Positions 1-9,434 of a DNA stretch of 64,000 bases are shown here, piece after piece. The stretch is taken from NCBI GenBank assembly GCA_030744435.1, contig JASLQO010000013.1:248001-312000 (forward strand), written 5' to 3'. Within the stretch, counting starts at the first letter, position 1. Each line of letters begins with the position of its first letter. Origin of the DNA: JASLQO01 sp002327525 (lineage in GTDB: Bacteria; Pseudomonadota; Gammaproteobacteria; Pseudomonadales; Azotimanducaceae). The translations under genes were made by a program, and so were the position numbers. The notes below the pieces were generated by a model. It ran no database searches and had not been told where the DNA came from. It saw only the letters and a program-made list of their open reading frames with translations.

Positions 1-2
1 AT

Positions 3-1883
3 TTCTCCGTGATCGGTGTGGTAGACGCGGGTAGTGGTGCGACCCTCTACATGGATATTGGCGATGCGCTATGGGTCTTGGATGCGCCGGAGGACAGGCT
101 CGACTTCGTGGTGATGCGCTTGATGGATCCTCTTGCCGGGATACGCCGATTGATGGAAAACCTGTTGCCTGGCGCATCCGCGGCGCTGCCCAATACGGTG
201 AGCGCCATTGCGGGCTGGACAGTACGCTCGATAGACGCGCTGCAGCCGGAAATGGCCTTCAGTCGGTCGGTGCTGTTCAACCTTGGGGCGCTGGGTTCGC
301 TGTCTCTCGTCGTCGCCTGGTTTCTCATCTTCGAGGCCGCCGTGGTGTGGCTTCGGCGGCAGCGGGAGGTATTCGATCGCCTGTACGCGCTCGGTGTCCA
401 ACGAGACCATCTACGCAGACGCTTTCTGGGTGGGCTGCTGGTGCTGGGAGTGGCGGCGACCTTGTTCGGTATGCTGCTGGGCGTGTTTCTCGTGCGGGTG
501 CTGACCACGATCACCGTATCCGGAATGGGCGAGCCTCCCGAACCCACACTCGATGCGGCGGTCATCGCCAAGGCTGCGTTTTCCGGGGTGGTCGTGTCAC
601 TGGCCGGGGGTTGGCTTGCCTGGCGCCGCGGTCCCGAACAGCGCGTGCACAGCGTGTCCGCGTGGACTGTGCTCGTCGTGATCGCTGTTCTGACCGGGGC
701 GGGTGTGGGTTTCGAGGCAGCGGGTGTGGCCGGGGCATTTACCGCGATTCTCGGCGTCAGCCTTGGCGGTGTCTGGTTGGTCGGACCCGCTCTGCGCCAG
801 GCTCGAGGGCGCCTGCGTCACCTGCGCGGTCCGGTGCTGATCCGCCTGGGCTTGAGGGAGACGGCATGGTACGTGGAGGACCTGAGCGTCGCCCTCAGTG
901 CCCTGGTGCTGGCCATCGCGACGAGCCTGGGTGTCGGGCTGATGGTCGACAGTTTTCGTGGTGATTTCCAGACCATGCTCGATCAGCGCCTCGCACACGA
1001 TGCGTTCATCGAGCTGCCGGACGGGGACGTGTCCGGTGTGGCACGCCTGCTGAGGTCTATCGATGACGAAGTGATTACGCAGGTGTACGGGCGCCGGTCA
1101 CTCACCGTCGATGGGGTGAGCGTGTCGCTCGGCTACGCGCGTTTTGATGCGGCGGAAGCCTCCCGCTACGGGCATGGAGCGACTCTCGGGTTGGATGAAA
1201 CCATCGTCAACGAGGGACTTCTTTCCGAGTTCGGACTTCGTGTGGGAGAGCGTCTCGTAGTTGGTGGACGGCGCCTCCTGGTGGTGGGAGTGTTTGCGGG
1301 ATATGGTGATTTTGGTGCGCGCGCGCTGATTTCGACGAACACGGCCGCCATGCTGTGGAGTGATCTGAGTTTCGACCGCCTCAGTGTGTCGTCTGCGAGA
1401 CTCGAACAACTGCTCATTTCGGTTGCCGAGCACTTTCCGTCAGCGTCGGTACAGCGGCGTGACGGCATGCGGGCCACCGCGCTCAGAGTGTTCGACCGAA
1501 CCTTCGCTATAACGCGTGCGCTCACGCTGATGGCATTGTTCGTCGCGTTCATCGGCCTGTACAACGCCATCGTCGCCATGCGCCTGAACCAGCGGGCCAC
1601 CAGTCAGCTTCTGACAGTGATGGGGATCAGCGGCTCGGAGATGGCTTTGATTGGATTGGTACGCTCGCTGACGATCGCCTGCGTGGCGGTACTGCTTGCC
1701 ATGCCGATCGGCGTGGCGATGGGATCTCTGCTGTGCTCCGTGCTCAATCCGCGGGCTTTCGGGTGGACGGTGGGGCTCGAACTCACCGGCTCTGCGATCT
1801 GGCCTCCAGCGGTGCTGGGTCTCGTGGCCGCACTGTTTGCCGGTTTGTTGCCGCATCCCAGAGAACGGGTTGGTGTGTCTTAA
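3..1883 (+). CDS. FtsX-like ABC transporter permease (5' end outside window)
   Basis: The frame is open to the left edge, so the N-terminus is missing; an internal GTG lies at base 9. The visible 620+ residues show the FtsX/MacB permease layout: hydrophobic helices near residues 90-115, 140-165, 185-205, 215-262 and 295-312, a soluble, presumably periplasmic domain (about 330-490), and three C-terminal helices (about 500-520, 550-575, 598-617). Such permeases pair with an ATPase, expected just upstream. The stop overlaps the start of an AttH/CrtC-like lipoprotein. Permease plus AttH-like protein is a known pairing (Agrobacterium attEFGH type). The transported substrate is unknown; a role in moving a lipid or lipoprotein at the envelope is inference. 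Confidence 0.85.
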   Translation, partial: FSVIGVVDAGSGATLYMDIGDALWVLDAPEDRLDFVVMRLMDPLAGIRRLMENLLPGASAALPNTVSAIAGWTVRSIDALQPEMAFSRSVLFNLGALGSLSLVVAWFLIFEAAVVWLRRQREVFDRLYALGVQRDHLRRRFLGGLLVLGVAATLFGMLLGVFLVRVLTTITVSGMGEPPEPTLDAAVIAKAAFSGVVVSLAGGWLAWRRGPEQRVHSVSAWTVLVVIAVLTGAGVGFEAAGVAGAFTAILGVSLGGVWLVGPALRQARGRLRHLRGPVLIRLGLRETAWYVEDLSVALSALVLAIATSLGVGLMVDSFRGDFQTMLDQRLAHDAFIELPDGDVSGVARLLRSIDDEVITQVYGRRSLTVDGVSVSLGYARFDAAEASRYGHGATLGLDETIVNEGLLSEFGLRVGERLVVGGRRLLVVGVFAGYGDFGARALISTNTAAMLWSDLSFDRLSVSSARLEQLLISVAEHFPSASVQRRDGMRATALRVFDRTFAITRALTLMALFVAFIGLYNAIVAMRLNQRATSQLLTVMGISGSEMALIGLVRSLTIACVAVLLAMPIGVAMGSLLCSVLNPRAFGWTVGLELTGSAIWPPAVLGLVAALFAGLLPHPRERVGVS

Positions 1884-3015
1884 CGCGCTGTTCAGGCCGA
1901 TGTTGGGCGCGTTGGCCGTGCTGGTGCTGGCCGGCGGTTGTTCCGGAAGTGAAGACCAGGATGCGGTGGATGTGGCTGCATCGCGCTCTGCGGGGTTGCG
2001 TGTGGCCAACGTTCTGGGGGTTGCAGCGGACAATGAGAAATTCATGCGCGCCAGTCACCCGCGTGCGTTTTCGTTCCCCGAGGATTATGCGGCGCATCCG
2101 GAATTTCGAAGCGAATGGTGGTACCTGACCATGGTACTAGAGTCAGACGAGACGATCTTCGGGGTGCAATTCACGTTGTTTCGACAGGCCTCGTTCCCTG
2201 CCAACGACCATGGCCGAGGGGCAGATCCGTGGCGCAATGGTCAGTTTTATCTGGCGCACTTCGCCATCACGGACGTCGATCAGGGTGAGCATCGTGAATT
2301 CGAGCGCTTCAGCCGCGGTCATCCGGATCTCGCGGGTACGAGCGCGCGGCCGTTCGCGGCCTGGCTCGAAGACTGGCGGCTGGAGGAGAGAGCGGGAGGT
2401 GGGTTCGCGCTGAGTGCCCGTGAAAGCGGGTTCGCGGTGGAACTCGACTTTGCACCCGGGCGCGCCGTCGTCCCTAGGGGAGAGGGGGGATTGAGCCGTA
2501 AGGGGGCGGATCAGGCCTCTTACTACTACTCCGTGCCGCGCCTGCAGGCAGCCGGGAGGCTGGTGTTCGATGGCAGATCGCGCGCGGTGACGGGGCTTGG
2601 CTGGCTCGATCGCGAGTGGAGCACCAGTATGCTCGGCGAACGGCAGGTCGGCTGGGATTGGTTTGCCCTGATGTTGGACAACGGAGAAGATCTGTCCGTA
2701 TTCCAATTGCGGCGCTCCGATGGTACGCGGGATCCTTACGATCACGGCGTGCTGGTGGACGGTGATGGTCGCGTGCACGCACTCGGTGGCGATGAGTTTC
2801 AACTTGCCCCTTTGCAGTTCTGGCGCGATGGCCGTATGGTGCGTTGGCCGGTGGCGTGGCGTTTGATCGTGGGTGACCGGCACTACATTGTTAAAGCGAT
2901 GGTTGAGGATCAGAGGATGGATACTCTGTTCACCTACTGGGAAGGTGCAGTAGAGGTACTTGACGAAGACGGCGCCCACCTGGGCGCGGGGTACATGGAG
3001 CTCACCGGCTATTAA
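1873..3015 (+). CDS. AttH/CrtC-like lipocalin-family lipoprotein
   Basis: About 380 residues from GTG 1873, which overlaps the permease stop; TTG 1870 and ATG 1900 are alternatives. The N-terminus is a lipoprotein signal with lipobox LAGGC (Cys about 23), so the mature protein is probably lipid-anchored. The body has signatures of the AttH / hydroxyneurosporene-hydratase (CrtC) fold: EWWYLT, GLGWLDREWS and GWDWFALMLDNGEDL. CrtC proper adds water to carotenoids, but no carotenoid gene is nearby. The coupling to an FtsX-type permease fits the AttH branch, whose biochemical role is not settled. The family call is solid; the function is open. Confidence 0.8.
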   Translation: MCLNALFRPMLGALAVLVLAGGCSGSEDQDAVDVAASRSAGLRVANVLGVAADNEKFMRASHPRAFSFPEDYAAHPEFRSEWWYLTMVLESDETIFGVQFTLFRQASFPANDHGRGADPWRNGQFYLAHFAITDVDQGEHREFERFSRGHPDLAGTSARPFAAWLEDWRLEERAGGGFALSARESGFAVELDFAPGRAVVPRGEGGLSRKGADQASYYYSVPRLQAAGRLVFDGRSRAVTGLGWLDREWSTSMLGERQVGWDWFALMLDNGEDLSVFQLRRSDGTRDPYDHGVLVDGDGRVHALGGDEFQLAPLQFWRDGRMVRWPVAWRLIVGDRHYIVKAMVEDQRMDTLFTYWEGAVEVLDEDGAHLGAGYMELTGY

Positions 3016-3580
3016 CCGGATACCAACCAACCTAGATTGGCAGCGTCTGGGTCAGCGTTACGCTGCAGAAGACCTGATCCTTTTTCGTGCGCGCTTCGAC
3101 GACATGCGCCATCCCGTCAGCGACAAGATCATGCAGCGTCTCGTACTCGAATCCGTCGATTGGGTGAATATGGTCGCTCTCGACCTCGATGGTCACTCCG
3201 TGATGGTGCGCCAGTACCGATTCGGAGTGGGGTACTCGACGCTCGAGACACCCGGCGGCATGGTCGATCCTGGCGAAGACTCTCGTGTCGCCGCCGAGCG
3301 GGAACTGCTGGAGGAGACTGGCTACGGCCGTGGTAGCTGGCGCTACTTGGGTGCAGTGGAACCCAATCCCGCAATCCATGATCATCTGTGCCATCACTGG
3401 CTGGCGGAAGGCGTCGAGTGTTTACGCGCACCCCAGCCGGGTGAGGGAGAACTCATAGAAGTGGAGCTACTAACCCGCGAGCAGCTGTTCGAAGCGGTGG
3501 TGTCGGGTGAAATCAAGCACGCCCTTGCACTGTCTGCGCTGTCGCGTGTATACAGCTTTTGGGGTGAAAATGTTGGTTGA
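2960..3580 (+). CDS. Nudix hydrolase
   Basis: Contains a complete Nudix box, G-x5-E-x7-REL-x-EE-x-G-Y, reading GMVDPGE...RELLEETGY, which binds the metal and catalyses cleavage of a nucleoside diphosphate linked to another group. Overall length and the preceding strand-rich N-terminus resemble ADP-ribose/NDP-sugar pyrophosphatases. The start is unsettled. TTG 2960 overlaps the lipoprotein gene by 56 bases, and the first ATG (3104) would remove residues that look homologous (WQRLGQRY... onward), so an upstream or unusual start is likely. The stop TGA at 3578 overlaps the next frame. Substrate not determined. Confidence 0.85.
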   Translation: MTKTAPTWARGTWSSPAINRIPTNLDWQRLGQRYAAEDLILFRARFDDMRHPVSDKIMQRLVLESVDWVNMVALDLDGHSVMVRQYRFGVGYSTLETPGGMVDPGEDSRVAAERELLEETGYGRGSWRYLGAVEPNPAIHDHLCHHWLAEGVECLRAPQPGEGELIEVELLTREQLFEAVVSGEIKHALALSALSRVYSFWGENVG

Positions 3581-3636
3581 AACGGTCACAATTATGCATC
3601 TTCGGCCAGACGAGAACGTGCAGATCTCAAGCGTTC

Positions 3637-5949
3637 ATGAGCGAGCGTAGCGTGTCAGGCGCCAGTCCACAGGATACCTTCTCGAGGATGCACGCGAAGT
3701 CATCTGCATCCACAGGATCCGCCCGGTCCCTCGATTCCTCCGATGCGCAACCCGAAGGAGGGGCAACTGAATCGGGAGAAGCGCTACCGGGTGCGCGCTT
3801 GTTGCTGGTCGACGATAAATCCGAACTGCTCGACTCGCTGCACGCACTGCTCACCGCTCATGGCTACGACGCTGAAAAGGCACTCGGCGGTCCTGCGGCA
3901 ATGCAGGCGCTACGTGAGAATTCTTACGATGTGATCCTGCTCGATCTCATCATGCCGGAGGTCAGTGGTCACGATATTCTCGACTTCGTGGCCCGTGAGA
4001 TGCTCGACACCAAAGTCATCGTCGTGAGTGGAGATTCCAGTTTCAGCGGCGTTAAGCACGCCTTGCATTGTGGGGCGTTCGACTTCGTCAAAAAGCCCTA
4101 TGAGGCAGGCGAGTTGATCGCCACCATGGAAACTGCGTTGCGTCAGTGCCATTTGGAGGCGGAAAACCATGCGATGGGTATCCGGCTGCAAAAGTCAGAG
4201 GAGTTGCACCGCTTCATCGTCGATAATTCACCCGACCTGGTGTACATGCTCGACCGTGATGGATGTTTCACCTTCGTCAACGAACGCATCGAGACGCTGC
4301 TCGGATACGAGCGCAACGAGCTGATCGGCAAACACTACTCTGAACTCGTGGACAAAGGTTATCTAAAGACTGCCCGCTATCGTTTCAATGAACGTCGTAG
4401 CGGCAATCGAGCGCGAGGCAGCGTGGAGTTGCGACTCAGAAGTCGTATCGTGCGCAAGGGTTCGCGCTTTCTGGATGCGCAGTCCATTTGGGTGGAACTG
4501 AGTGCGGAGGGGATCTACTCGGACGCCAATGAACGCAGTCCGGAGAATTTTGTCGGCACCTACGGCACGGCGCGCGACATCACACAGCGCAAGGAACACG
4601 AGCAGCAGATCAACTTTCAGGCCTATCATGACCTGCTTACGCATTTGCCCAATCGGGCGTTGCTGGAAGACCGCCTCAATCTTGCCATCACGCAGGCGCG
4701 ACGTAACCAGGCGAAGTTGGCCGTGATGTTTTTGGACCTCGACCGCTTCAAGCTCGTCAACGACACCCTGGGCCACGGCATGGGTGATCGCCTCTTGCAG
4801 AACGTCGCACGGCGGCTGAAGACCTGTCTGCGAAGCGGCGATACGTTGTCGCGACACGGCGGCGACGAGTTCACGCTGCTGCTACCCGAGGTGCGTACGA
4901 AGGAAGACGTGGGCGTGATCGCGGCCAAGATCCTCGAAGCACTCAACAAGCCGTTCATCATCGACAACCACGAACTGTTCGTCGGCGCGAGTATCGGTGT
5001 GGCGATGTACCCTGAAGCGGGCGAGACGGTGGAATCGCTGATACAGAACGCCGACATCGCGATGTATCACACCAAGAGCCGTGGAAAGAATGGTTATGAG
5101 TTCTTCTCCGAAGAGATGAATGCGCGCTTCTCCACCAGGCTCAACGTAGAACGTGAGCTGCGAAACGCGCTTGCGCAGGGAGAACTCAGGGTGTTCTACC
5201 AGCCACAGGTGGCGCTGGAGGATGGCTCCATCACCGGTGTGGAGGCACTTGTTCGCTGGCAGCATCCGGTACGCGGTCTGGTACCGCCGGATGACTTCCT
5301 GCCAATTGCGGAGGAAACAGGTCTCATCATGCTGATCGACGAGTTCGTGCAACAGCAGGCTTTCGACGATGTCGCGCGCTGGCGCCAGATGGGGTTCGCT
5401 GACATACGCATTTCCGTGAATCTATCCGCGGTGCAGCTCGAGCAGGAGAATTTTGTCAAACGCTTCGTCGGTATGCTGCAAGCCTCGAACCTGCCGCCTG
5501 GGTCGGTCAAGGTGGAAATAACGGAGAACACGCTGATGCAGGACATCGAAGCGATCATTCCGAAACTGCGGGCAATGCAGCGTCACGGAGTGCGCATCGC
5601 AATCGATGATTTCGGCACGGGCTACTCGTCGCTTTCGTACCTGCAGCAGTTCCCGATCAACACGCTAAAGGTCGATCGCTCTTTTGTCGCCAACATTTGT
5701 GCGGATGAGACCGATGCAAGCATCATAGATGCCATCGTCGCCATGGCGCGGGGCCTTAAAATCGACCTGATCGCGGAAGGTGTGGAGAACCGTACCCAGC
5801 TCAAGTACTTGTGCGCACAAGGTTGCAGCGAAGCGCAGGGCTACCTCTTCTCACGACCGGTGCCCGGCCCGGAGATTTGCAGTCTGCTCGAGCACAACAG
5901 TTTCGATACCCTGCTCAACTCCGCGCAGAAGGTTGCTGGCACGGTGTGA
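3637..5949 (+). CDS. Response regulator-PAS-GGDEF-EAL cyclic-di-GMP enzyme
   Basis: About 770 residues from ATG 3637; a TTG at 3577 overlapping the Nudix stop would add 20. Domain order: receiver (phosphoacceptor Asp in LLDLIMP, Lys in FVKKPYE), PAS (about 190-315), GGDEF and EAL. The GGDEF domain keeps RHGGDEF and an RxxD inhibitory site (RSGD) five residues before it, so it could make c-di-GMP and be product-inhibited. The EAL domain keeps EAL, EITEN, DDFGTGYSSL, K-x-DR and EGVE, so it could degrade c-di-GMP. Both halves look intact, implying a switchable bifunctional enzyme controlled by phosphorylation and a PAS ligand. No partner histidine kinase is adjacent. Confidence 0.93.
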   Translation: MSERSVSGASPQDTFSRMHAKSSASTGSARSLDSSDAQPEGGATESGEALPGARLLLVDDKSELLDSLHALLTAHGYDAEKALGGPAAMQALRENSYDVILLDLIMPEVSGHDILDFVAREMLDTKVIVVSGDSSFSGVKHALHCGAFDFVKKPYEAGELIATMETALRQCHLEAENHAMGIRLQKSEELHRFIVDNSPDLVYMLDRDGCFTFVNERIETLLGYERNELIGKHYSELVDKGYLKTARYRFNERRSGNRARGSVELRLRSRIVRKGSRFLDAQSIWVELSAEGIYSDANERSPENFVGTYGTARDITQRKEHEQQINFQAYHDLLTHLPNRALLEDRLNLAITQARRNQAKLAVMFLDLDRFKLVNDTLGHGMGDRLLQNVARRLKTCLRSGDTLSRHGGDEFTLLLPEVRTKEDVGVIAAKILEALNKPFIIDNHELFVGASIGVAMYPEAGETVESLIQNADIAMYHTKSRGKNGYEFFSEEMNARFSTRLNVERELRNALAQGELRVFYQPQVALEDGSITGVEALVRWQHPVRGLVPPDDFLPIAEETGLIMLIDEFVQQQAFDDVARWRQMGFADIRISVNLSAVQLEQENFVKRFVGMLQASNLPPGSVKVEITENTLMQDIEAIIPKLRAMQRHGVRIAIDDFGTGYSSLSYLQQFPINTLKVDRSFVANICADETDASIIDAIVAMARGLKIDLIAEGVENRTQLKYLCAQGCSEAQGYLFSRPVPGPEICSLLEHNSFDTLLNSAQKVAGTV

Positions 5950-6053
5950 TCCGCTCTCAAGCTCACGTATAGTTCCCGGTTTCCTGCCTTTCCCAGGGCG
6001 GTTGCCCAGGGGAGGTGGCCGGTGGGTTCGCCGCCCGAGAATCGTGAGAAGCC

Positions 6054-7283
6054 GTGAAGGGATTTACTAGCCAGATCGTTCATAGCGATCGTTTGGACGA
6101 CATCGAGCATGGTTCGTTGCACAAGCCCGTGCATGCGACGGTTGCGTATGGATACGAGGATGCGCGAGATCTGGCCGCTGTTTTTCAAGGCCGGTTATCG
6201 GGCTACACCTATGGCCGCCAGGTCAATCCGACCGTAGAAGCACTGCAGCGGAAGGTGAGTACGATGGAATCGGGGCTTGCCACGGTGTGCTTTTCCACGG
6301 GCATGGCGGCCATCGGCACCATGCTGTTCGCCTTGTTGCGCAGTGGCGATCATTTCGTTTCCAGTTCGTTTCTGTTCGGCAATACCAACAGCCTGTTCAC
6401 GAGTTTCGAAGCGCACGGGATCGAAGTGGATTTCGTCGATGCGACGGACGTGAAAAACGTGGCGCGGGCGGTTCGGGAAAATACTCGCCTCGTGTTCGTG
6501 GAAACTATCGCCAATCCGCGTACTCAGGTCAGCGCCCTGGAGGAGATCGGTGAATTGTGCGAGCGGCGCGGGCTCGTCTACGTCGTGGACAACACGATGA
6601 CCTCACCCTATCTGTTTCAACCCGTGTCGGTGGGCGCATCCCTCGTCGTCAACAGTCTCACCAAGTATATCGGTGGGCATGGAAACGCACTCGGCGGCGC
6701 CGTCACGGAGACCGGCTGCTACGATTGGGGCCAGTTCGACAACATATATGAAACCTATCGCGGCGCGGATCCGCGCATGTGGGCCGTTACACAGATCAAG
6801 AAGAAGGGGCTGCGCGATTTCGGTGCCGCGCTCGCTCCGGAAGCGGCACATCATATCGCCGTCGGTGCGGAGACCCTGGCGCTGCGCCTGGAACGCCAAT
6901 GTGCGAACACGGCCGCACTGGTCGCGCTGCTCGACGGGCACGAAAAAGTGAGACAGGTCTACTATCCTGGCCTGGCGGAACATCCAGAGTGCGAGCGAGC
7001 TGAGCGCCTGTTTCGCTATCCAGGGGCGGTATTCAGCTTCGAGCTTGCCGAAGGCGTCGATCTGTGGACGTTCATGGATCATCTCGATGTGATCATCAAG
7101 TCGAGCAACCTGGGTGACAATCGAACGCTGGCGATACCCGTCGCACACACCATCTACTACGAGATGGGAGCGGAGCGCCGGGCCAGCATGGGGATCGCGG
7201 ATTCGTTGATTCGCATCTCCGTCGGCATCGAGGATGACGGGGATTTGATTGCAGATATGGAGCAGGCACTCGACGCCAGCTGA
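6054..7283 (+). CDS. Cystathionine gamma-synthase/sulfhydrylase-family PLP enzyme
   Basis: A 409-residue Cys/Met-metabolism PLP enzyme starting at GTG 6054. The PLP lysine lies in NSLTKYIGGHGNALGG (near residue 205), with the usual FSTGMAA phosphate-binding region and VVDNT(M) aspartate. Cystathionine synthases carry GGHSD at the lysine motif, and here it is GGHGN. Long insertions and GLRDFGAAL place it in the O-acetylhomoserine sulfhydrylase-like branch rather than with E. coli MetB. Probable role: replacement or elimination at the gamma carbon of a homoserine ester or a sulfur amino acid. The exact substrate is not readable here. It is followed 18 bases later by an SDR gene. Confidence 0.85.
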   Translation: MKGFTSQIVHSDRLDDIEHGSLHKPVHATVAYGYEDARDLAAVFQGRLSGYTYGRQVNPTVEALQRKVSTMESGLATVCFSTGMAAIGTMLFALLRSGDHFVSSSFLFGNTNSLFTSFEAHGIEVDFVDATDVKNVARAVRENTRLVFVETIANPRTQVSALEEIGELCERRGLVYVVDNTMTSPYLFQPVSVGASLVVNSLTKYIGGHGNALGGAVTETGCYDWGQFDNIYETYRGADPRMWAVTQIKKKGLRDFGAALAPEAAHHIAVGAETLALRLERQCANTAALVALLDGHEKVRQVYYPGLAEHPECERAERLFRYPGAVFSFELAEGVDLWTFMDHLDVIIKSSNLGDNRTLAIPVAHTIYYEMGAERRASMGIADSLIRISVGIEDDGDLIADMEQALDAS

Positions 7284-7301
7284 GGAACACAGGAGAACGA
7301 A

Positions 7302-8069
7302 GTGAACAGACTGGAGGGCAAGGTAGCGGTCATTACCGGCGGTGCGGGCTGCATAGGTCGCGAAGCTGGTGTGTTGTTCGCCGCCGAGGGTGCGGACGTG
7401 CTATTAGTGGACATGGATGCGGCCGCGCTCGAGCAGGCAGTGAAAGAGATAGGCAGTAACCGTGTGAGTTACTGTGTTGCCGATGTAACCAGTGCTGAGG
7501 ACAACGACGCCATGATAGCGACTGCTGAGGAGCGCTACGGGGGAGTAGACGTTCTGCTGGCCAATGCCGGCATCGAGGGCGACGTGACACCGCTTGAAGA
7601 GTACTCGGAGGACATGTTCGACAAGGTACTCTCGGTGAACGTGAAAGGCGTGTTTCTCGGGCTCAAATCCGCGATTCCGGCCATGCGTAAGCGGGGGGGC
7701 GGCAGCATCGTGATTACGTCTTCGGTCGCCGGTGTGCGGGGAACCCCGGGTATCAGCGCGTACGGCACCAGTAAGCACGCCGTGGTTGGCCTTATGCGGG
7801 CGGCTGCACTCGAATATGCTGCCGAGAATATCCGGGTCAACACGGTGAATCCGTCACCGGTCGAAACCCGGATGATGCGAAGCATCGAGGCGGGCATGGG
7901 TGGTGAACAAGCCCAGACGGTGAAGCAGGAGCTGGAAGCGCGCATTCCCAAGCAGCGCTATGCGGAGCCGGATGACATTGCGAGGATCATGCTGTTTCTC
8001 GCCGGCGACGAGTCGGACTGGGTGACGGGTTCCGTACAGATGGCGGACGGCGGTATGACGGTGGGCTAA
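7302..8069 (+). CDS. SDR-family oxidoreductase
   Basis: 255 residues from GTG 7302, preceded by a good AGGAG ribosome site seven bases away. A classical short-chain dehydrogenase: TGGAGCIG nucleotide-binding loop, NAG motif (LANAGIEG), catalytic Ser in ITSSVAGV, YGTSK active-site Tyr/Lys and C-terminal ADGGMTVG. Asp in LLVDMD after beta-2 suggests NAD rather than NADP. Co-directional with the PLP enzyme upstream. The substrate cannot be inferred; secondary alcohols or 3-hydroxyacyl compounds are typical. Confidence 0.88.
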   Translation: MNRLEGKVAVITGGAGCIGREAGVLFAAEGADVLLVDMDAAALEQAVKEIGSNRVSYCVADVTSAEDNDAMIATAEERYGGVDVLLANAGIEGDVTPLEEYSEDMFDKVLSVNVKGVFLGLKSAIPAMRKRGGGSIVITSSVAGVRGTPGISAYGTSKHAVVGLMRAAALEYAAENIRVNTVNPSPVETRMMRSIEAGMGGEQAQTVKQELEARIPKQRYAEPDDIARIMLFLAGDESDWVTGSVQMADGGMTVG

Positions 8070-8120
8070 GCGATTCTGCCTCGTATCTTGCTTGAAGGAA
8101 ATGAACAGGAAACTGCGGAC

Positions 8121-9035
8121 ATGAGCGAAGCGCTCCTCGAAACCGATCTCGATTTACCCAACAAACGCCAGGGCAAGGTGCGCGATCTGTACGACGTGAC
8201 GCTGGATGGCGGAACAGAGGCATTGCTCATCGTCGCTACTGATCGCATCAGCGCGTTTGACGTCGTGCTCGGTAACGGCTTGCCGGGCAAGGGTGTGGTG
8301 CTGACTCAGATATCCAGGTTCTGGTTCGATTATTTCGAGTCCGTAGTGGAACACCATCTGATCAGTACCGATCCAGCCGACGTTCCCGGTTTGACCGAGA
8401 CGGAGCGCGCGAACCTCGCGGGGCGCATGATGCTGTGCCGAAAGACCCAGGTGGTGCCCATCGAGTGCATCGCGCGGGGTTACATCACTGGAAGCGGCTG
8501 GAAGGACTATCAGCGCTCGGGTGCGGTCTGTGGTATCGAGCTACCGGCTGGACTGGTCAACAGCGACCGACTGGAGGCGCCGCTGTTCACGCCATCCACC
8601 AAGGCGGAGTCCGGACATGACGAGAACATCAGTTTCGAGCAAGGCGCGAAGATCGTCGGGCGCGAGACCATGGAATGGCTGCGCGATACCACGCTCATGC
8701 TGTATGTACGCGCGCGCGACTACGCGCTGGAGCGGGGTATCATTCTGGCGGACACGAAATTCGAATTCGGCCGCACGCCGGAGGGTACCGTCATTCTGAT
8801 AGATGAAATCTTCACACCGGATAGTTCGCGGTTCTGGCCCGCCGAGGAGTGGCAGCCCGGGCGGGAACAGCCGAGTTTCGACAAACAAATCGTGCGCAAT
8901 TACCTGGAGACCGTGGTGGATGCGGGTGAGTGGGACAAGAACCCACCGGGACCGTTGCTGCCACCGGCGGTAGTGGAACGCAGCATTGCGCGCTACAGGG
9001 AGGCTTTCCGGTTGCTGACGGGGAAGGAACTCTAG
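8121..9035 (+). CDS. purC: Phosphoribosylaminoimidazole-succinocarboxamide synthase
   Basis: 304 residues from ATG 8121, with AGGAAA upstream. SAICAR synthase joins aspartate to CAIR in purine synthesis using ATP. Visible signatures: GKVRDLYDV at the N-terminus, TDRISAFDVVL, the IECIARGYITGSGW block, FTPSTKAESGHDENI and LIDEIFTPDSSRFW. The length is that of the longer (about 300 residue) form rather than the 237-residue E. coli type. The stop codon sits inside a perfect 14-base palindrome at 9031-9044. Confidence 0.96.
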   Translation: MSEALLETDLDLPNKRQGKVRDLYDVTLDGGTEALLIVATDRISAFDVVLGNGLPGKGVVLTQISRFWFDYFESVVEHHLISTDPADVPGLTETERANLAGRMMLCRKTQVVPIECIARGYITGSGWKDYQRSGAVCGIELPAGLVNSDRLEAPLFTPSTKAESGHDENISFEQGAKIVGRETMEWLRDTTLMLYVRARDYALERGIILADTKFEFGRTPEGTVILIDEIFTPDSSRFWPAEEWQPGREQPSFDKQIVRNYLETVVDAGEWDKNPPGPLLPPAVVERSIARYREAFRLLTGKEL

Positions 9036-9044
9036 ACGTCTAGA
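9031..9044. repeat. Perfect 14-base palindrome at purC stop
   Basis: TCTAGACGTCTAGA reads the same on both strands; the purC stop TAG lies within it. There is no T-tract after it, so it is not a convincing intrinsic terminator. Confidence 0.5.
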
Positions 9045-9052
9045 TCACCTTC

Positions 9053-9406
9053 GTGGAGTGGCACACATACAAGGGGTTGTGCGACAGGCCGGATGTCTGG
9101 TCCCGGTGGATGCTGGAGGAGACAATTGACCTGTTGGGCGATCGGGAAGTGCTGACAGGCTGCCTACGCGAGTGTCTGGACGGCGGGCCGATCGAAAAAC
9201 CCGCGGACCATCACGGTGGCGAGTTGGCTGATATGTACCGGCTGGCGCTCGCTCACCACCGAGCGGTGCATATCGTTGCCGTCGTGCGCGAAGCGGCCGT
9301 CACCGGGCGAACGTCTGGGCGGACCCGTGAGCGTGGTCTCGGCGGATTCAGGCAGGCGTGGGAAGAGTATCAGCGCTTTCTCGAGAGCGGTGGATTGCAG
9401 CAATAG
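9053..9406 (+). CDS. Hypothetical protein, 117 residues
   Basis: Starts at GTG 9053, 17 bases after purC, and ends 28 bases before the biotin carboxylase start, in the same direction. The sequence is hydrophilic, Trp- and His-containing (MEWHTYKGL, DMYRLALAHHRAVHI), with no signal peptide, membrane segment or motif that I recognise. The amino-acid composition looks like real coding sequence. Position suggests co-transcription with purC or with the carboxylase cluster. Function unknown. Confidence 0.6.
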   Translation: MEWHTYKGLCDRPDVWSRWMLEETIDLLGDREVLTGCLRECLDGGPIEKPADHHGGELADMYRLALAHHRAVHIVAVVREAAVTGRTSGRTRERGLGGFRQAWEEYQRFLESGGLQQ

Positions 9407-9434
9407 AGATGTTTCAAGGAACCATTACCGGCTG

